Shown: positions 16,546 to 26,007, counted from the stretch's first letter. The stretch: 64,000 nucleotides of DNA from Limnohabitans sp. MMS-10A-178 (GCF_003063375.1 NZ_NERY01000001.1:1612001-1676000), one strand, 5' to 3'. Numbers and translations are program-made. The notes: a model not told the origin generated them from the letters alone.

Positions 16546-17889
16546 TCATCGACCTTGGAGTGAGCGAATCCGATTGACTTGCAGAGGCGTGACTTCTGCC
16601 GCTTGGTTGCCCCATTGAGTTCGCAAGTGGGTAAGAACGGCTGCAATTTCACGATCGTCTAAGTCGAGGATGTAAGGCGGCATGCCATAGGGTCGTGGGT
16701 TGAGTTGGGTGGCGGCAGGGTAGCCGCCATACAAAACGCTTTGAACCAAATTGGTGGGGTCATTCAAGAGAATGGCGCGGTTGTTGGCGAGTGCAGGATA
16801 GGCGCCAGGAACGCCTTGCCCTTGGGCTTGGTGGCACTGCTCACAATGCTGTTCGTAAATTTTGGCGCCCTGGCTCAACACTCTGGCTGAAGTGCTTGGT
16901 TTCTTCATTGATTCGGAGGAGGCCTTGAGTGCAATTTGCGGCGCTTTGCTGGCCATGTCTTTGAGGTAGGTGGCTACCGCATTCAGGTCTGAATCGAGCC
17001 AGTACTGCGTGCTGTGCTGCACCACCTCCGCCATGGGGCCACTTGCGATAGCTTGGTCGTTTTGCCCTGCCTTTAAAAAAAGTGCAATGTCTGCCACACT
17101 TTGGCTTGCCAAGCCAGTTTCTTTGGCGCTTGTGAGCGAAGGCGCATACCAATTGAGTACTGGCAAAAGCCCGCCTGAAAAATCATTGACTGCGCTCAAT
17201 GCGCCCCATGAATTGCGTTCGCTGTGGCAGGCTGCGCAATGTGCCAAACCTTGCGCAATGTAAGCACCGCGGTTCCATTCAGCGCTCTGACGAGACTCTG
17301 GCACATAGGTGCCAGGTGTGAAAAACAAACTCCGCCACACAGCAATGGCCACAGCGGTGCCGTAGGGCCAATCTAAAGTCTCTGAAGGTTTAGGAATGGG
17401 TTTGGCATTGGCTGCAGCGGGCAATTTTTTCAAAGCTGCCAGCAGGGCATCACTGTCTTCGCGCGTGATGAGGGTGGTGTGTTGGTATGGAAAAACGGGC
17501 GTGAGCAATCGTCCATCTTTGGATTTGCCGTGGTGCAATGCACGCCAAAAATCTTGGGTGTCCCATTGACCGATTCCGTGCTGTGAATCGGCGGTGATGT
17601 TGCTGCTGTAGACCTTGCCAAAAGGCGTCTCAAACGCACGACCGCCTGCCCCAGGTGCTGCGCCTCGATCTGTATGGCACGCAATGCAATTGCCAAGAAT
17701 TAAAAGCTCTTGGCCTTTGGCAACCAGCGCGACCTCACTGAGGTCGCTGCTGCTGATGTTGCTTTTGGGTGTTGTGGCGCTTGTCCAAATGTCTTGGTGG
17801 TTGTCGAGCAAGATGGCGGTGCCCAAGAGCCCCACAATGGCCACCCACAGGATGGCAAAGTTTCGCCAAAAATGAGCTGGAAACATCAT
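16546..17889 (-). CDS. Membrane-anchored triheme c-type cytochrome
   Basis: A 447-residue protein with an N-terminal transmembrane anchor (FAILWVAIVGLLGTAILL). Three CXXCH heme sites are visible: CIACH at 68-72, CAACH near 216 and CEQCH near 352. Layout matches the cytochrome subunit of periplasmic alcohol, gluconate or aldehyde dehydrogenases, which pass electrons to ubiquinone or oxidases. No dehydrogenase subunit gene is adjacent. Its ATG overlaps the stop of the upstream diheme cytochrome by 4 bp, so the two are likely partners. Confidence 0.88.
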   Translation of the reverse strand: MMFPAHFWRNFAILWVAIVGLLGTAILLDNHQDIWTSATTPKSNISSSDLSEVALVAKGQELLILGNCIACHTDRGAAPGAGGRAFETPFGKVYSSNITADSQHGIGQWDTQDFWRALHHGKSKDGRLLTPVFPYQHTTLITREDSDALLAALKKLPAAANAKPIPKPSETLDWPYGTAVAIAVWRSLFFTPGTYVPESRQSAEWNRGAYIAQGLAHCAACHSERNSWGALSAVNDFSGGLLPVLNWYAPSLTSAKETGLASQSVADIALFLKAGQNDQAIASGPMAEVVQHSTQYWLDSDLNAVATYLKDMASKAPQIALKASSESMKKPSTSARVLSQGAKIYEQHCEQCHQAQGQGVPGAYPALANNRAILLNDPTNLVQSVLYGGYPAATQLNPRPYGMPPYILDLDDREIAAVLTHLRTQWGNQAAEVTPLQVNRIRSLQGR

Positions 17890-18662
17890 GGCTGCACCTT
17901 TGAGAGTTCAGGGGCGCTGCCGCAACGCCAAGGTGCTTTGAGTGGCTCTGCCATTTTGAGGGCAGGTGAAGAATTCAAGGGCATGTTTTGCGTGGACAGC
18001 CAAGTGGCAACAGCCACCAAATCTTCTGAATTAAGTTGCTTGACAATGTCGCGCATGCAATCGGGAGATGCGGCTTTGCGCTGAAGGGTTTGCCAAGCGC
18101 CGAGTTGGGCGTTTAAATAATCGAGTGGCAAACCCAAGAGGCCTGGCACATTGGCTTGCACGCCTGTGAGTTGGGCACCGTGACAAGTGTTGCAAGCCGG
18201 CACGCCGCGGCTGCTGTCGCCTTCTAAGGCCAATTTTTTACCTTGCTGCAAGACGCGATCCGATGCGCGTTCTTTGGGTTGCACGGCTGGCGGATAAGGC
18301 AACTTGAGGTTGGCAAAATAAACCGCCATTTCTTGCAGGTAGGCATCTGACAGGGGGTCGACCAGGCGGGTCATGAGGTTGTAGTGGCGCCTGCCTTCTT
18401 GAAAGTTTTTCAGTTGGTTGAACAAGTACCCCGCAGGCTTGCCAGCAAGCCGAGGGTAATAACCATCGGGGCCTGCGCGGCCCTGTTCGCCATGGCAGGC
18501 CGTACAGGCTCGGGTTCGTTCTGCCATGTCGTCTTTGAAAGATTTGCCCTGAGCGAAAGCAGTTTGGGCAAGCATAAAAAGAAGGACTGCTAAGAAACCC
18601 AAGAACAAGACCTTGGGTATTTTTGGCAGGTGCCAAGAGAGAAATGCAAAATTCAAGGACAT
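17886..18662 (-). CDS. Diheme cytochrome c (c4-like)
   Basis: A 258-residue protein with a long signal or anchor sequence (VLFLGFLAVLLFMLAQTAFA) and two heme sites, CTACH at 53-57 and CNTCH near 155-160. Each is followed by a c4-type region (GPDGYYPRLAGKPAGYLFNQLKNFQEGRR and VPGLLGLPLDYLNAQLGAW). It is first in the run diheme cytochrome, triheme cytochrome, rluA, SDR. It likely shuttles electrons in the periplasm to a terminal oxidase. The CDS spans the coordinates given and overlaps the next gene by 4 bp. Confidence 0.87.
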   Translation of the reverse strand: MSLNFAFLSWHLPKIPKVLFLGFLAVLLFMLAQTAFAQGKSFKDDMAERTRACTACHGEQGRAGPDGYYPRLAGKPAGYLFNQLKNFQEGRRHYNLMTRLVDPLSDAYLQEMAVYFANLKLPYPPAVQPKERASDRVLQQGKKLALEGDSSRGVPACNTCHGAQLTGVQANVPGLLGLPLDYLNAQLGAWQTLQRKAASPDCMRDIVKQLNSEDLVAVATWLSTQNMPLNSSPALKMAEPLKAPWRCGSAPELSKVQP

Positions 18663-18773
18663 GCCTAAAGATACCCTGAAAAGAGCCCTCTAATGGCTCT
18701 GCCTCGATTGAAATCCAGAGATTTTCAGTTCAGGCGACAATCTAGGGTTTTGTGACTCTTTATTTCATTGCTT

Positions 18774-19292
18774 ATGTCTGATTTTGAAGTTCGATTTGCC
18801 ACCAAAAAAGAGGCGGCTGAAGTTGCGAACCTGCATTTGATCGCCAGTCGTGCCGCCTATGCAGGCCGGGTACCTGATGCACACTGGGATGCCACGCCCA
18901 TGGCCAAGCGGGTGTCTTACTGGAAAGAGGCCATTGAATATGGTGAGCCTCAAGTGTTGGTGGCCTTGGAAGGCGACAGCATTGTGGGTTTTGTGGGATA
19001 CGACCGCTCGCGCGATCCCAAATCTAAAAACACCACTGGCGAAATTTGGGCTATTTACGCCGACCCCGATCGTTTGGGTGAAGGTGTGGGCTTGGCTTTG
19101 TGGGATGCTGCTCGCGAAGGTTTGCTCGAAGAAGATTGCACCGATGTAACCATTTGGGTGCCTTTACTGAACGAACGCACAGTGCGCTTTCATGAACTGG
19201 CCGGTTTCAAGCGTGAGATGAACACTGCACGCACTGTGCCCATGGGCACGGTCAAGGTCGAAGAAGTTCGAATGAAGCGTTCGTTGACATAA
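18774..19292 (+). CDS. GNAT-family N-acetyltransferase
   Basis: A 172-residue GNAT fold. The acetyl-CoA-binding motif A is seen in IWAIYADPDRLGEGVGLALWDAARE (about 95-120), preceded by the VLVALEGDSIVGFVGY strands. The closing motif TVRFHELAGFKREMN follows. I chose ATG 18774; a TTG two codons earlier is less likely. It lies 13 bp ahead of dusC. The acetylated substrate is unknown. Confidence 0.82.
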   Translation: MSDFEVRFATKKEAAEVANLHLIASRAAYAGRVPDAHWDATPMAKRVSYWKEAIEYGEPQVLVALEGDSIVGFVGYDRSRDPKSKNTTGEIWAIYADPDRLGEGVGLALWDAAREGLLEEDCTDVTIWVPLLNERTVRFHELAGFKREMNTARTVPMGTVKVEEVRMKRSLT

Positions 19293-19305
19293 AACCTGGG
19301 CCGCT

Positions 19306-20316
19306 GTGAAAATTTTGCTGGCTCCCATGGAAGGGCTGTTGGACCACAGCCTGCGAGACACGCTCACGCGTGTGGGCGGCATAGATTTGTGCGTGTCTGA
19401 ATTCATCCGTGTGACCGATGCGGTGCTTCCGAGAAGGGCCTTTTACCGAGTGGTGCCAGAGTTGTTGAATGAAGGCAAAACTCACGCGGGTGTTCCTGTT
19501 AGAGCGCAATTGTTGGGCTCTGAGCCTGAAGTCTTGGCTGCCAACGCAGCGCGCTTGGCCAAGCTCAACCCTGCAGGCATTGATCTCAACTTTGGCTGCC
19601 CGGCCAAAACTGTCAATCGTCATCGCGGGGGCGCTGTGTTGTTGGACGAACCCGAGCTGATAGGTCAAATTGTGGCGGCGGTGCGTCGTGCTGTGCCGCC
19701 CCATGTGCCTGTCTCGGCCAAAATGCGTTTGGGTTTTAACGACGACTTGCGTGCTGAAGATTGTGCCCAAGCCATTGAGGCTGCCGGTGCCGATCAGTTG
19801 GTGGTGCATGCACGCACCAAGGCCCACGGTTACCGTCCGCCAGCGTATTGGGATCGCATTGCCGATTTGAGGCAGTGCGTCAAATTGCCCATGGTGGCCA
19901 ACGGCGAAATTTGGACAGTGGCAGATGCAATACGCTGCCGTGAGGTGACAGGTTGTAATGACATCATGATTGGCCGCGGCATGGTGAACAACCCAGGGCT
20001 GGCGCTAGAAATTAAATTTCACGATGCCCAAGCTCAGGGTCTGTCTGTGTCCGACATGGCGCAAAGGTTTTCTTGGGAACAGCTGTGGCCTTTGATGAGT
20101 ATTTTTTGGCGGCGAATGAGCTTGCATGTTGCACCTCGACATCGCGCTGGACGACTCAAGCAATGGCTGAATTACTTAAGACGACATTACCCTGAAGCGC
20201 AGCAGGCATTTGACACACTCAGGCTGATTCAAGACCCTAAGGTGATGGAGGCTTGGTTGTTGCGGCCGCTGCCAACATTTGCGCCGCAACCTCCGCTTGA
20301 AGTGCTCTCAAGCTAG
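19306..20316 (+). CDS. dusC: tRNA-dihydrouridine synthase C
   Basis: An FMN-dependent enzyme of 336 residues that reduces a uridine in tRNA (U16 in E. coli DusC). LLAPMEGLLDHSLRD at the N-terminus, proton donor Cys98 in NFGCPAKTVNRHRGG, and VHARTKAHGYRPPAYWD are DusC features. It starts with GTG. The last 80 bp overlap, on the opposite strand, the end of the HPt-like gene, which is a sizeable convergent overlap. Confidence 0.9.
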   Translation: MKILLAPMEGLLDHSLRDTLTRVGGIDLCVSEFIRVTDAVLPRRAFYRVVPELLNEGKTHAGVPVRAQLLGSEPEVLAANAARLAKLNPAGIDLNFGCPAKTVNRHRGGAVLLDEPELIGQIVAAVRRAVPPHVPVSAKMRLGFNDDLRAEDCAQAIEAAGADQLVVHARTKAHGYRPPAYWDRIADLRQCVKLPMVANGEIWTVADAIRCREVTGCNDIMIGRGMVNNPGLALEIKFHDAQAQGLSVSDMAQRFSWEQLWPLMSIFWRRMSLHVAPRHRAGRLKQWLNYLRRHYPEAQQAFDTLRLIQDPKVMEAWLLRPLPTFAPQPPLEVLSS

Positions 20317-20623
20317 TTTGCAAAGTGGCACTGGCATGCAGTGCCGCAAGCCTTTCTTCTGGCGCTTGAATTTGTTTGCAAAGCAACTCTGTTTGCGCAA
20401 TTTCTTCGATCAATGATTCTTGGCAAAACACCGGGGCAAAGCCTTTGAGTTGATGCCATATCTTTTGCAACACATCAAATTGACTCGATGCAATGGCGCT
20501 GGATATCTCGGGTTCATCGCGAAGAAGGGTGCTGTTGAGCGTGTTCAAGAGTTGATGCGCACTTTGGACATCGCCCAAGTAGGCAATGGCTTTTGACATC
20601 GATAAATAGCGATGTGCCGTCAT
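20237..20623 (-). CDS. HPt-domain-like protein
   Basis: A 128-residue, mostly helical protein. IWHQLKGFAPVFC at about 55-67 matches the histidine phosphotransfer motif (HxLKG), with His57 as phosphate acceptor. The surrounding helices fit a four-helix HPt bundle. It starts 4 bp after the NUDIX gene, so the two form an operon. Its 3' end overlaps dusC by 80 bp antisense. No kinase is adjacent; the HTH-receiver protein at 9130-9726 is one possible partner. Family call is moderate. Confidence 0.6.
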   Translation of the reverse strand: MTAHRYLSMSKAIAYLGDVQSAHQLLNTLNSTLLRDEPEISSAIASSQFDVLQKIWHQLKGFAPVFCQESLIEEIAQTELLCKQIQAPEERLAALHASATLQTSLRALQAEVAAQMLAAAATTKPPSP

Positions 20624-20626
20624 GCG

Positions 20627-21412
20627 CTACAACTTGCCATGAAGAAACTCTGACAACCCACCCTCAGGCTCAAAGCGATCGTTTCTGAAGTGCAGCCGAG
20701 ACGGCCCTGGAAGTGCTCTCACCTGAACCGAGTGTCTTGGATCGCCAGGGTAGCAAATAACCCGCATGCCCTCGACATCAAAGGACTCTGGTTGGATCAC
20801 GGGGGGTGTTCTTTGCGCAGCATCCTCGAGCGCATGGTCGACACCTTGGTAAAGACTCAAGTGAGACAAACTCATAATTTGAGGCGGCGCTAACAGAATG
20901 TCTCCCGCCCAATATTGCATCAAAGCTTGCCGCGGGCTTGCCCACAGAATTTCTGTTGTCTCGTGATTGTCTTGAATCGCAATTTGTGCGCTTGGGGCTC
21001 TTGCCAAAAAGAATCGTGTGTCGAAACGTTTGGACATCATGGCTGGCCTACGAGGCGTGATCCAACGTGACCAGGGCCTCAAGTCTGTGCAGCGCAGTTG
21101 CAGGCCGCATTCCTCTTGTGCTTCTCGCAAGGCCGCAACAAACAAACTGCCAGCATGCTCAGGCGCGATGTCGGGTTCTCCCAATTGAGCATGCAAAGCA
21201 GACAGGGGTTGATCTAAGCTGGCCAAGGCACTTGGGCTGGCATCTGCATCATCGCGTTTGCCGCCCGGAAATACAAAAGCGCCTCCCAAGTCCTTGGAGT
21301 CGGTATGCCGTTTGAGGAGTAAAACTTCCAAGCCCGATGAGCCTTCACGCAGCATCAATACGGTGGCGGCATCGCGCGGCGGGGTGTCAATGATTTTGGA
21401 GGAGATTTCCAT
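20627..21412 (-). CDS. NUDIX hydrolase (NUDT19-like)
   Basis: A 261-residue protein. The Nudix box is split: FPGGKRDDADAS near residue 50, then an insert of about 40 residues, then AALREAQEECGLQL near 95-106, giving the metal-binding REAQEE. This split box is typical of the NUDT7/NUDT19-like group, some of which hydrolyse CoA or acyl-CoA. An AAPPQIMSLSHL-type C-terminal part also fits. Actual substrate is unproven. It is followed at once by the HPt gene. Confidence 0.82.
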   Translation of the reverse strand: MEISSKIIDTPPRDAATVLMLREGSSGLEVLLLKRHTDSKDLGGAFVFPGGKRDDADASPSALASLDQPLSALHAQLGEPDIAPEHAGSLFVAALREAQEECGLQLRCTDLRPWSRWITPRRPAMMSKRFDTRFFLARAPSAQIAIQDNHETTEILWASPRQALMQYWAGDILLAPPQIMSLSHLSLYQGVDHALEDAAQRTPPVIQPESFDVEGMRVICYPGDPRHSVQVRALPGPSRLHFRNDRFEPEGGLSEFLHGKL

Positions 21413-21461
21413 GGCGCTTTAAATTGAGTAACATTGCAAGGCTATCAGATTGAGGTAAAAA

Positions 21462-22373
21462 ATGAGCATTGATTTTCAAGGACGTGTCGCCATTGTCACA
21501 GGTGCAGGTGGTGGATTGGGCAAGCAACATGCGCTGGCGCTGGCCAAGCGAGGCGCTAAAGTGCTGGTGAATGACCTGGGCGGCAATGTGCATGGTGAGG
21601 GCGGCTCGGTCAGTGCGGCGCAGGCCGTGGTGGACGAAATTATCAAGGCAGGCGGCGAAGCCATTGCCAACGGCGCATCTGTAACCGACTATGAGGCGGT
21701 GCAGGCCATGGTCAAACAAGCCATGGACAAATGGGGCCGCGTTGACATTTTGGTCAACAACGCTGGCATTCTGCGCGATAAAAGTTTTTCCAAAATGGAA
21801 ATTTCAGATTTTCGTTTGGTGATGGAAGTTCATGTGATGGGGGCCGTTCATTGCACCAAAGCAGTTTGGCCCATCATGCAGGCGCAAAACTATGGCCGCA
21901 TTGTGATGACCACTTCTTCCAGCGGTTTGTACGGCAACTTTGGGCAGGCCAATTACGGTGCAGCCAAAATGGCATTGGCCGGCATGATGCAAACGCTTTC
22001 CATTGAGGGCGAGAAATACAACATCCGCGTCAATTCCTTGGCGCCCACTGCAGCCACGCGCATGACCGAGGGCTTGATGCCCGAAGCCGTCTTGAAAGCA
22101 CTTGAGCCCCAGGCCGTGGTGCCCGCCATGTTGGTCATGGCGTGTGAAGACGCGCCCAACAGAACCATCATTTGCGCAGGTGCGGGCAGCTTTGAGGTGG
22201 CCAACATCACGCTCACGCAAGGCGTACATTTGGGCATGTCAGAAGACACACCCGAGCAGCTGTTGGCCGCTATGGCTCAAGTGAAAGACCGCCAAGGTGA
22301 GTTGGTGCCAGGATCAGGTTCAGGGCAAGGCAGTTTGGAAGTGGGCAAGGCCATGGCCGCCCACAAGGCTTAA
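21462..22373 (+). CDS. SDR-family 3-hydroxyacyl-CoA dehydrogenase (MFE-2-like domain)
   Basis: A 303-residue classical SDR. TGAGGGLGKQHALALAKRGAKVLVNDLGG matches the dehydrogenase domain of peroxisomal multifunctional enzyme type 2. NNAGILRDKSFSKM follows, then catalytic Ser near 150 and Tyr165-x3-Lys (NYGAAK). Family members oxidise 3-hydroxyacyl-CoA with NAD. No hydratase domain is attached. Its stop overlaps that of xthA, which is convergent. Confidence 0.85.
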   Translation: MSIDFQGRVAIVTGAGGGLGKQHALALAKRGAKVLVNDLGGNVHGEGGSVSAAQAVVDEIIKAGGEAIANGASVTDYEAVQAMVKQAMDKWGRVDILVNNAGILRDKSFSKMEISDFRLVMEVHVMGAVHCTKAVWPIMQAQNYGRIVMTTSSSGLYGNFGQANYGAAKMALAGMMQTLSIEGEKYNIRVNSLAPTAATRMTEGLMPEAVLKALEPQAVVPAMLVMACEDAPNRTIICAGAGSFEVANITLTQGVHLGMSEDTPEQLLAAMAQVKDRQGELVPGSGSGQGSLEVGKAMAAHKA

Positions 22374-23155
22374 CTGAGCGTGAGCACCACGGGCGTGTGA
22401 TCGCTGGGCCGCTCGTTTTTGCGAGGCAGTTTGTCGATCACACACGCTGAGGCGCGGGCTTTCAATGCAGTGCTGATGAGAATGTGATCGATGCGCATGC
22501 CTCTGTTGCGCTTGAAACCAAAGTCGCGATAGTCCCACCAACTGAAACTTTTCTCTGCTTGTTCAAACAATCGGAAACTGTCGTGCAAGCCTAAATCAAT
22601 CAGGCCTTGAAGGTGCTCGCGTTCTTCGGGGGTGCAGTGAATGGTTCCGGCCAAATCCACAGGATCCCACACATCGAGATCATCAAAGGTGATGTTGTAG
22701 TCGCCCATCAGCACCAAATTTTCGTGCTTGGCCATGTCTTCTTTGACCCATTGTCTCAAGGCAGTTAGCCAGCGCATCTTATAAATAAACTTGTCGCTGT
22801 CGGGGGCCTGGCCGTTGGGGAAGTAAGCGCCAATCACGCGCACATCATCATAAGTGGCTGCAATGACGCGCGACATGTCGTCTTCAAAGCCAGGAATGTT
22901 TTTGACAATGTGAGTGCCTTCTTGTCTTGAAATGAGGGCCACGCCGTTGTAGGTCTTTTGTCCAAACCATTGAGAGTGGTAGCCAGCTTCCGTGAATGCA
23001 GCGTGCGGAAACTTGTCGTCCGTCATTTTGAGTTCTTGCAAAGCAAGCACATCGATGGCGTGCTCTGGACCCAGAGACTCTTGTGCTTTCAACCAGTCGA
23101 TCACCTGTGGTAGTCGTACCGTGAGAGAGTTGACATTCCAAGTAGCAAGTTTCAT
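22370..23155 (-). CDS. xthA: Exodeoxyribonuclease III (AP endonuclease)
   Basis: An EEP-superfamily nuclease of 261 residues acting in base-excision repair. MKLATWNVNSL at the start, LQELKM with the metal-binding Glu, GDYNI, and the C-terminal RIDHILIS and SDHTPVVL motifs are all present. I chose ATG 23155; the in-frame start at 23197 would run into folA. It is the last gene of a thyA-folA-xthA run. Confidence 0.93.
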   Translation of the reverse strand: MKLATWNVNSLTVRLPQVIDWLKAQESLGPEHAIDVLALQELKMTDDKFPHAAFTEAGYHSQWFGQKTYNGVALISRQEGTHIVKNIPGFEDDMSRVIAATYDDVRVIGAYFPNGQAPDSDKFIYKMRWLTALRQWVKEDMAKHENLVLMGDYNITFDDLDVWDPVDLAGTIHCTPEEREHLQGLIDLGLHDSFRLFEQAEKSFSWWDYRDFGFKRNRGMRIDHILISTALKARASACVIDKLPRKNERPSDHTPVVLTLS

Positions 23156-23171
23156 GAGAATCGACTGACTT

Positions 23172-23672
23172 TCAAGCAGCGCGTTGGTAGCAGACAAAAC
23201 TGAATTTCAAGCCAGACGCTGCAGTGTGTGACTCGCGCGATGTTTCATGCCAAGAAGCACCCAGCTTGGGCGCAAAGGCATCGCCTTCAAAGTCCTGCTC
23301 AATTTCTGTGACTATGGCTTCGTCGGCGATGGCTGCAGCTTGGGCATAAATGTCTGCGCCACCCATGACCCACAAGTCTTTGTCAGTGGGGCAATGTGCC
23401 AGTGCCAAAGTGATGCCTTCCTCCAAAGAGTGGACCACCAGAGCGCCTTCGGCATGCCAATTTGTTTGACGCGTCAAAACCAAATTGGCCCTGCCAGGTA
23501 GGGGTCTGAATTTGGCGGGAATTGATTCCCAGGTTTTTCGGCCCATGAGCACAGGCGAGCCCAGTGTGGTGCGTTTGAAATGGGCCAAGTCTTCAGGCAG
23601 GTGCCATGGCATTTGGTTGTTCAAGCCAATGACGCCATTGGCAGCTCTGGCGTAAATGAGCTTGAGCTTCAT
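23172..23672 (-). CDS. folA: Dihydrofolate reductase
   Basis: A 166-residue enzyme reducing dihydrofolate to tetrahydrofolate with NADPH. LIYARAANGVIGLNNQMPWHLPEDLAHFKRTT gives the Met20-type loop and acidic residue; GRKTWESIP and VMGGADIYAQA bind NADPH. The ATG at 23672 shares its A with the thyA stop (TGATG). Coupling of thyA to folA fits recycling of the dihydrofolate made by ThyA. Confidence 0.95.
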   Translation of the reverse strand: MKLKLIYARAANGVIGLNNQMPWHLPEDLAHFKRTTLGSPVLMGRKTWESIPAKFRPLPGRANLVLTRQTNWHAEGALVVHSLEEGITLALAHCPTDKDLWVMGGADIYAQAAAIADEAIVTEIEQDFEGDAFAPKLGASWHETSRESHTAASGLKFSFVCYQRAA

Positions 23673-24505
23673 CAGACGGCTACCGGTGCTTTGATGGCGG
23701 CGTGGCACTCATAGTCCAAAACCTCGAAGTCTTCGTATTCGTATTCGAAGATAGACGCGGGTTTGCGCTTGATGTTCAAAGTGGGGTAAGCATAAGGCGT
23801 GCGGCTTAGCTGAAGCGCAACTTGTTCTTTGTGATTGCTGTAAATGTGGCAATCGCCACCCGTCCAAATAAAGTCACCCACTTCCAAATCGCACTGCTGC
23901 GCCATCATGTGGGTGAGCAAAGCGTAGCTGGCAATGTTGAAGGGCACACCCAAGAAAATATCGGCACTGCGTTGGTAAAGCTGGCAGCTGAGTTTGCCTT
24001 TGCCACCCGCCTCTTGAGGGGGCGCCACATAAAACTGAAAGAAGGCATGGCAAGGCATGAGTGCCATTTTGGACAGCTCGGCCACATTCCAGGCGCTCAC
24101 AATGATGCGGCGTGAATCCGGATTGGTTTTCAGCGTGCGAATGACATCGCTGATTTGATCAATGTGACCGCCGTCTGGGGTGGGCCAGCTGCGCCACTGC
24201 ACGCCATACACAGGGCCAAGATCGCCGTCTTCACGCGCCCATTCGTCCCAAATGGTGACGCCGCGTTCGCGCAACCAGTTGTTGTTGCTAGAACCCGTGA
24301 GGAACCACAACAGCTCTTGGATGATGGAGCGCAAATGCACTTTCTTGGTGGTGACCAGTGGAAAGCCTTCATTCAAATCAAAGCGCATTTGGTGCCCAAA
24401 CACGCTGGTGGTGCCAGTGCCTGTGCGATCGGCCTTGAAGACACCATGGTCGTTCACGTGGCGCATGAAATCTTCGTATTGCGAGCGTATGGGGCGTGTT
24501 GTCAT
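23672..24505 (-). CDS. thyA: Thymidylate synthase
   Basis: A 277-residue folate-dependent enzyme methylating dUMP to dTMP. Catalytic Cys152 is in [52 protein letters not shown] and the C-terminal IKAPVAV are diagnostic. A short Gly/Lys insert ([12 protein letters not shown]) follows the active site. First gene of the thyA-folA-xthA operon, translationally coupled to folA. Confidence 0.96.
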   Translation of the reverse strand: MTTRPIRSQYEDFMRHVNDHGVFKADRTGTGTTSVFGHQMRFDLNEGFPLVTTKKVHLRSIIQELLWFLTGSSNNNWLRERGVTIWDEWAREDGDLGPVYGVQWRSWPTPDGGHIDQISDVIRTLKTNPDSRRIIVSAWNVAELSKMALMPCHAFFQFYVAPPQEAGGKGKLSCQLYQRSADIFLGVPFNIASYALLTHMMAQQCDLEVGDFIWTGGDCHIYSNHKEQVALQLSRTPYAYPTLNIKRKPASIFEYEYEDFEVLDYECHAAIKAPVAV

Positions 24506-24571
24506 GGGCGTGTGGTCATGGGCTGATCAATGGGTTTGTTCGGGAGCTACAAATGCAATCTGGCTCAAAGG

Positions 24572-25996
24572 CTAAATTTTAATCACTCGGCCAGGGTTCA
24601 TGATGTTTTGGGGATCTAGGGCCAATTTGATGGCCTTCATCATGGCCAAGGCCGTAGGATCTTTGTAGTGGGGGAGTTTGTCAGCTTTGAGGCTACCCAC
24701 CCCATGTTCTGCGCTGATAGAACCGTTAAAAGCTTTGACTTGGTCAAACACCCAAGTGTTGACTTCGTCTTCATGCTCACGCAAAAAAACTGCGCCATCT
24801 GCACCTTGCGGTGCTTGCACGTTGTAGTGCAAATTGCCATCGCCCAAATGGCCAAAATTGACCAAACGGATGCCAGGAATTTTGGTTTGCAGCAAGGCAT
24901 CGGTTTCAGCCACAAATTGTGGAATGAGCGAGACAGGGATGCTGATGTCGTGTTTGATGTTCAAGCCTTCATCGGCTTGAGCCAGAGGAATGGTTTCGCG
25001 AATTTGCCAGAGCACTTTGGCTTGCGCCAAACTTTCAGCCACCACCGCATCGCTTACCCAGCCATTCTCCATGGCTGCTTCCATCAAGGCCTCAAAGCCT
25101 TCTCGGGCATGCGCCTCTGACTCGTGGTCGGAGTTCTCAAGCAACACGCACCAAGGCGTGTCTTTGAACAAGGGAACCCGAAGGTGCGGGTGGTGTTTGT
25201 CAACCAAACCCAGTGCAAATTGGCCCATCACTTCAAAGCCAGTGAGGCCAGCCCCCAACCGCTCGTGCGCCAAGCCTAAAAGAGACACAGCTGCTTCCAT
25301 GCTGGGCACGGCAGCCCATGCTGTGAGTTGTGCAGCGGGCTGAGGATAAAGCTTCATGCAGGCCGCGGTGATGATGCCCAAGGTGCCTTCACTGCCAATC
25401 ATGAGATTGCGCAAATCGTAGCCCGTATTGTCTTTTCGCAAACCCGACAATCCGTGCCAAATTTCTCCTTGGGCAGTAACTACTTCTAGGCCCAAGCAAA
25501 GCTCACGCGTATTGCCAAATCGAACCACTTGAGTGCCACCCGCGTTGGTGCCCAAATTGCCACCCAAGGTGCAGCTGCCCTCGGCGGCCAAGCTCAGCGG
25601 AAACAAATAGCCTGCTTTTTCAACATGGTCTTGAACCGTTTGCAAAATACAACCCGCCTCGGCCACCACGGTGAGATTGGCAGCATCCAAAGAGCGCACT
25701 TTGTTCATTCTTTGCAAGCTCAACACCACTTGCTGACCAGATTCATCGGGCACCGACCCAACCACCAAACCGGTGTTGCCACCTTGCGGCACGATGCTCA
25801 CTGTTTCTTTGGCGCAGGCCTTCACCACATCCGCTACCTCTTGCACGTTGGCAGGCCGCACAACCGCCAAGGCCTTGCCATGAGAGCGTTTTCGCCAGTC
25901 TTGTTCCCAAGCGCTGAGATCGGTTTGGGGATCGTCGTGCGTTAGCACGTTGGCATGGCCACAAATGCGGCGCAAGGTTTCTAGCAAAGCACTCAT
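24572..25996 (-). CDS. FAD-linked 2-hydroxyacid dehydrogenase (GlcD / D-2-hydroxyglutarate dehydrogenase-like)
   Basis: A 474-residue PCMH-type flavoprotein. The FAD-binding part has VPQGGNTGLVVGS and GNLGTNAGGTQVVRFGNTRELCLGLEVV, with NLMIGSEGTLGIIT after it. The C-terminal part has NFGHLGDGNLHYNV (metal/substrate His) and SAEHGVGSLK. Family members oxidise D-2-hydroxyglutarate, D-lactate or glycolate and feed electrons to ETF or quinone, and an ETF-QO is encoded at 45781-47478. The substrate cannot be fixed. It lies 11 bp after the DUF2069 gene. Confidence 0.88.
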   Translation of the reverse strand: MSALLETLRRICGHANVLTHDDPQTDLSAWEQDWRKRSHGKALAVVRPANVQEVADVVKACAKETVSIVPQGGNTGLVVGSVPDESGQQVVLSLQRMNKVRSLDAANLTVVAEAGCILQTVQDHVEKAGYLFPLSLAAEGSCTLGGNLGTNAGGTQVVRFGNTRELCLGLEVVTAQGEIWHGLSGLRKDNTGYDLRNLMIGSEGTLGIITAACMKLYPQPAAQLTAWAAVPSMEAAVSLLGLAHERLGAGLTGFEVMGQFALGLVDKHHPHLRVPLFKDTPWCVLLENSDHESEAHAREGFEALMEAAMENGWVSDAVVAESLAQAKVLWQIRETIPLAQADEGLNIKHDISIPVSLIPQFVAETDALLQTKIPGIRLVNFGHLGDGNLHYNVQAPQGADGAVFLREHEDEVNTWVFDQVKAFNGSISAEHGVGSLKADKLPHYKDPTALAMMKAIKLALDPQNIMNPGRVIKI

Positions 25997-26007
25997 TTTT
26001 TCAAATC

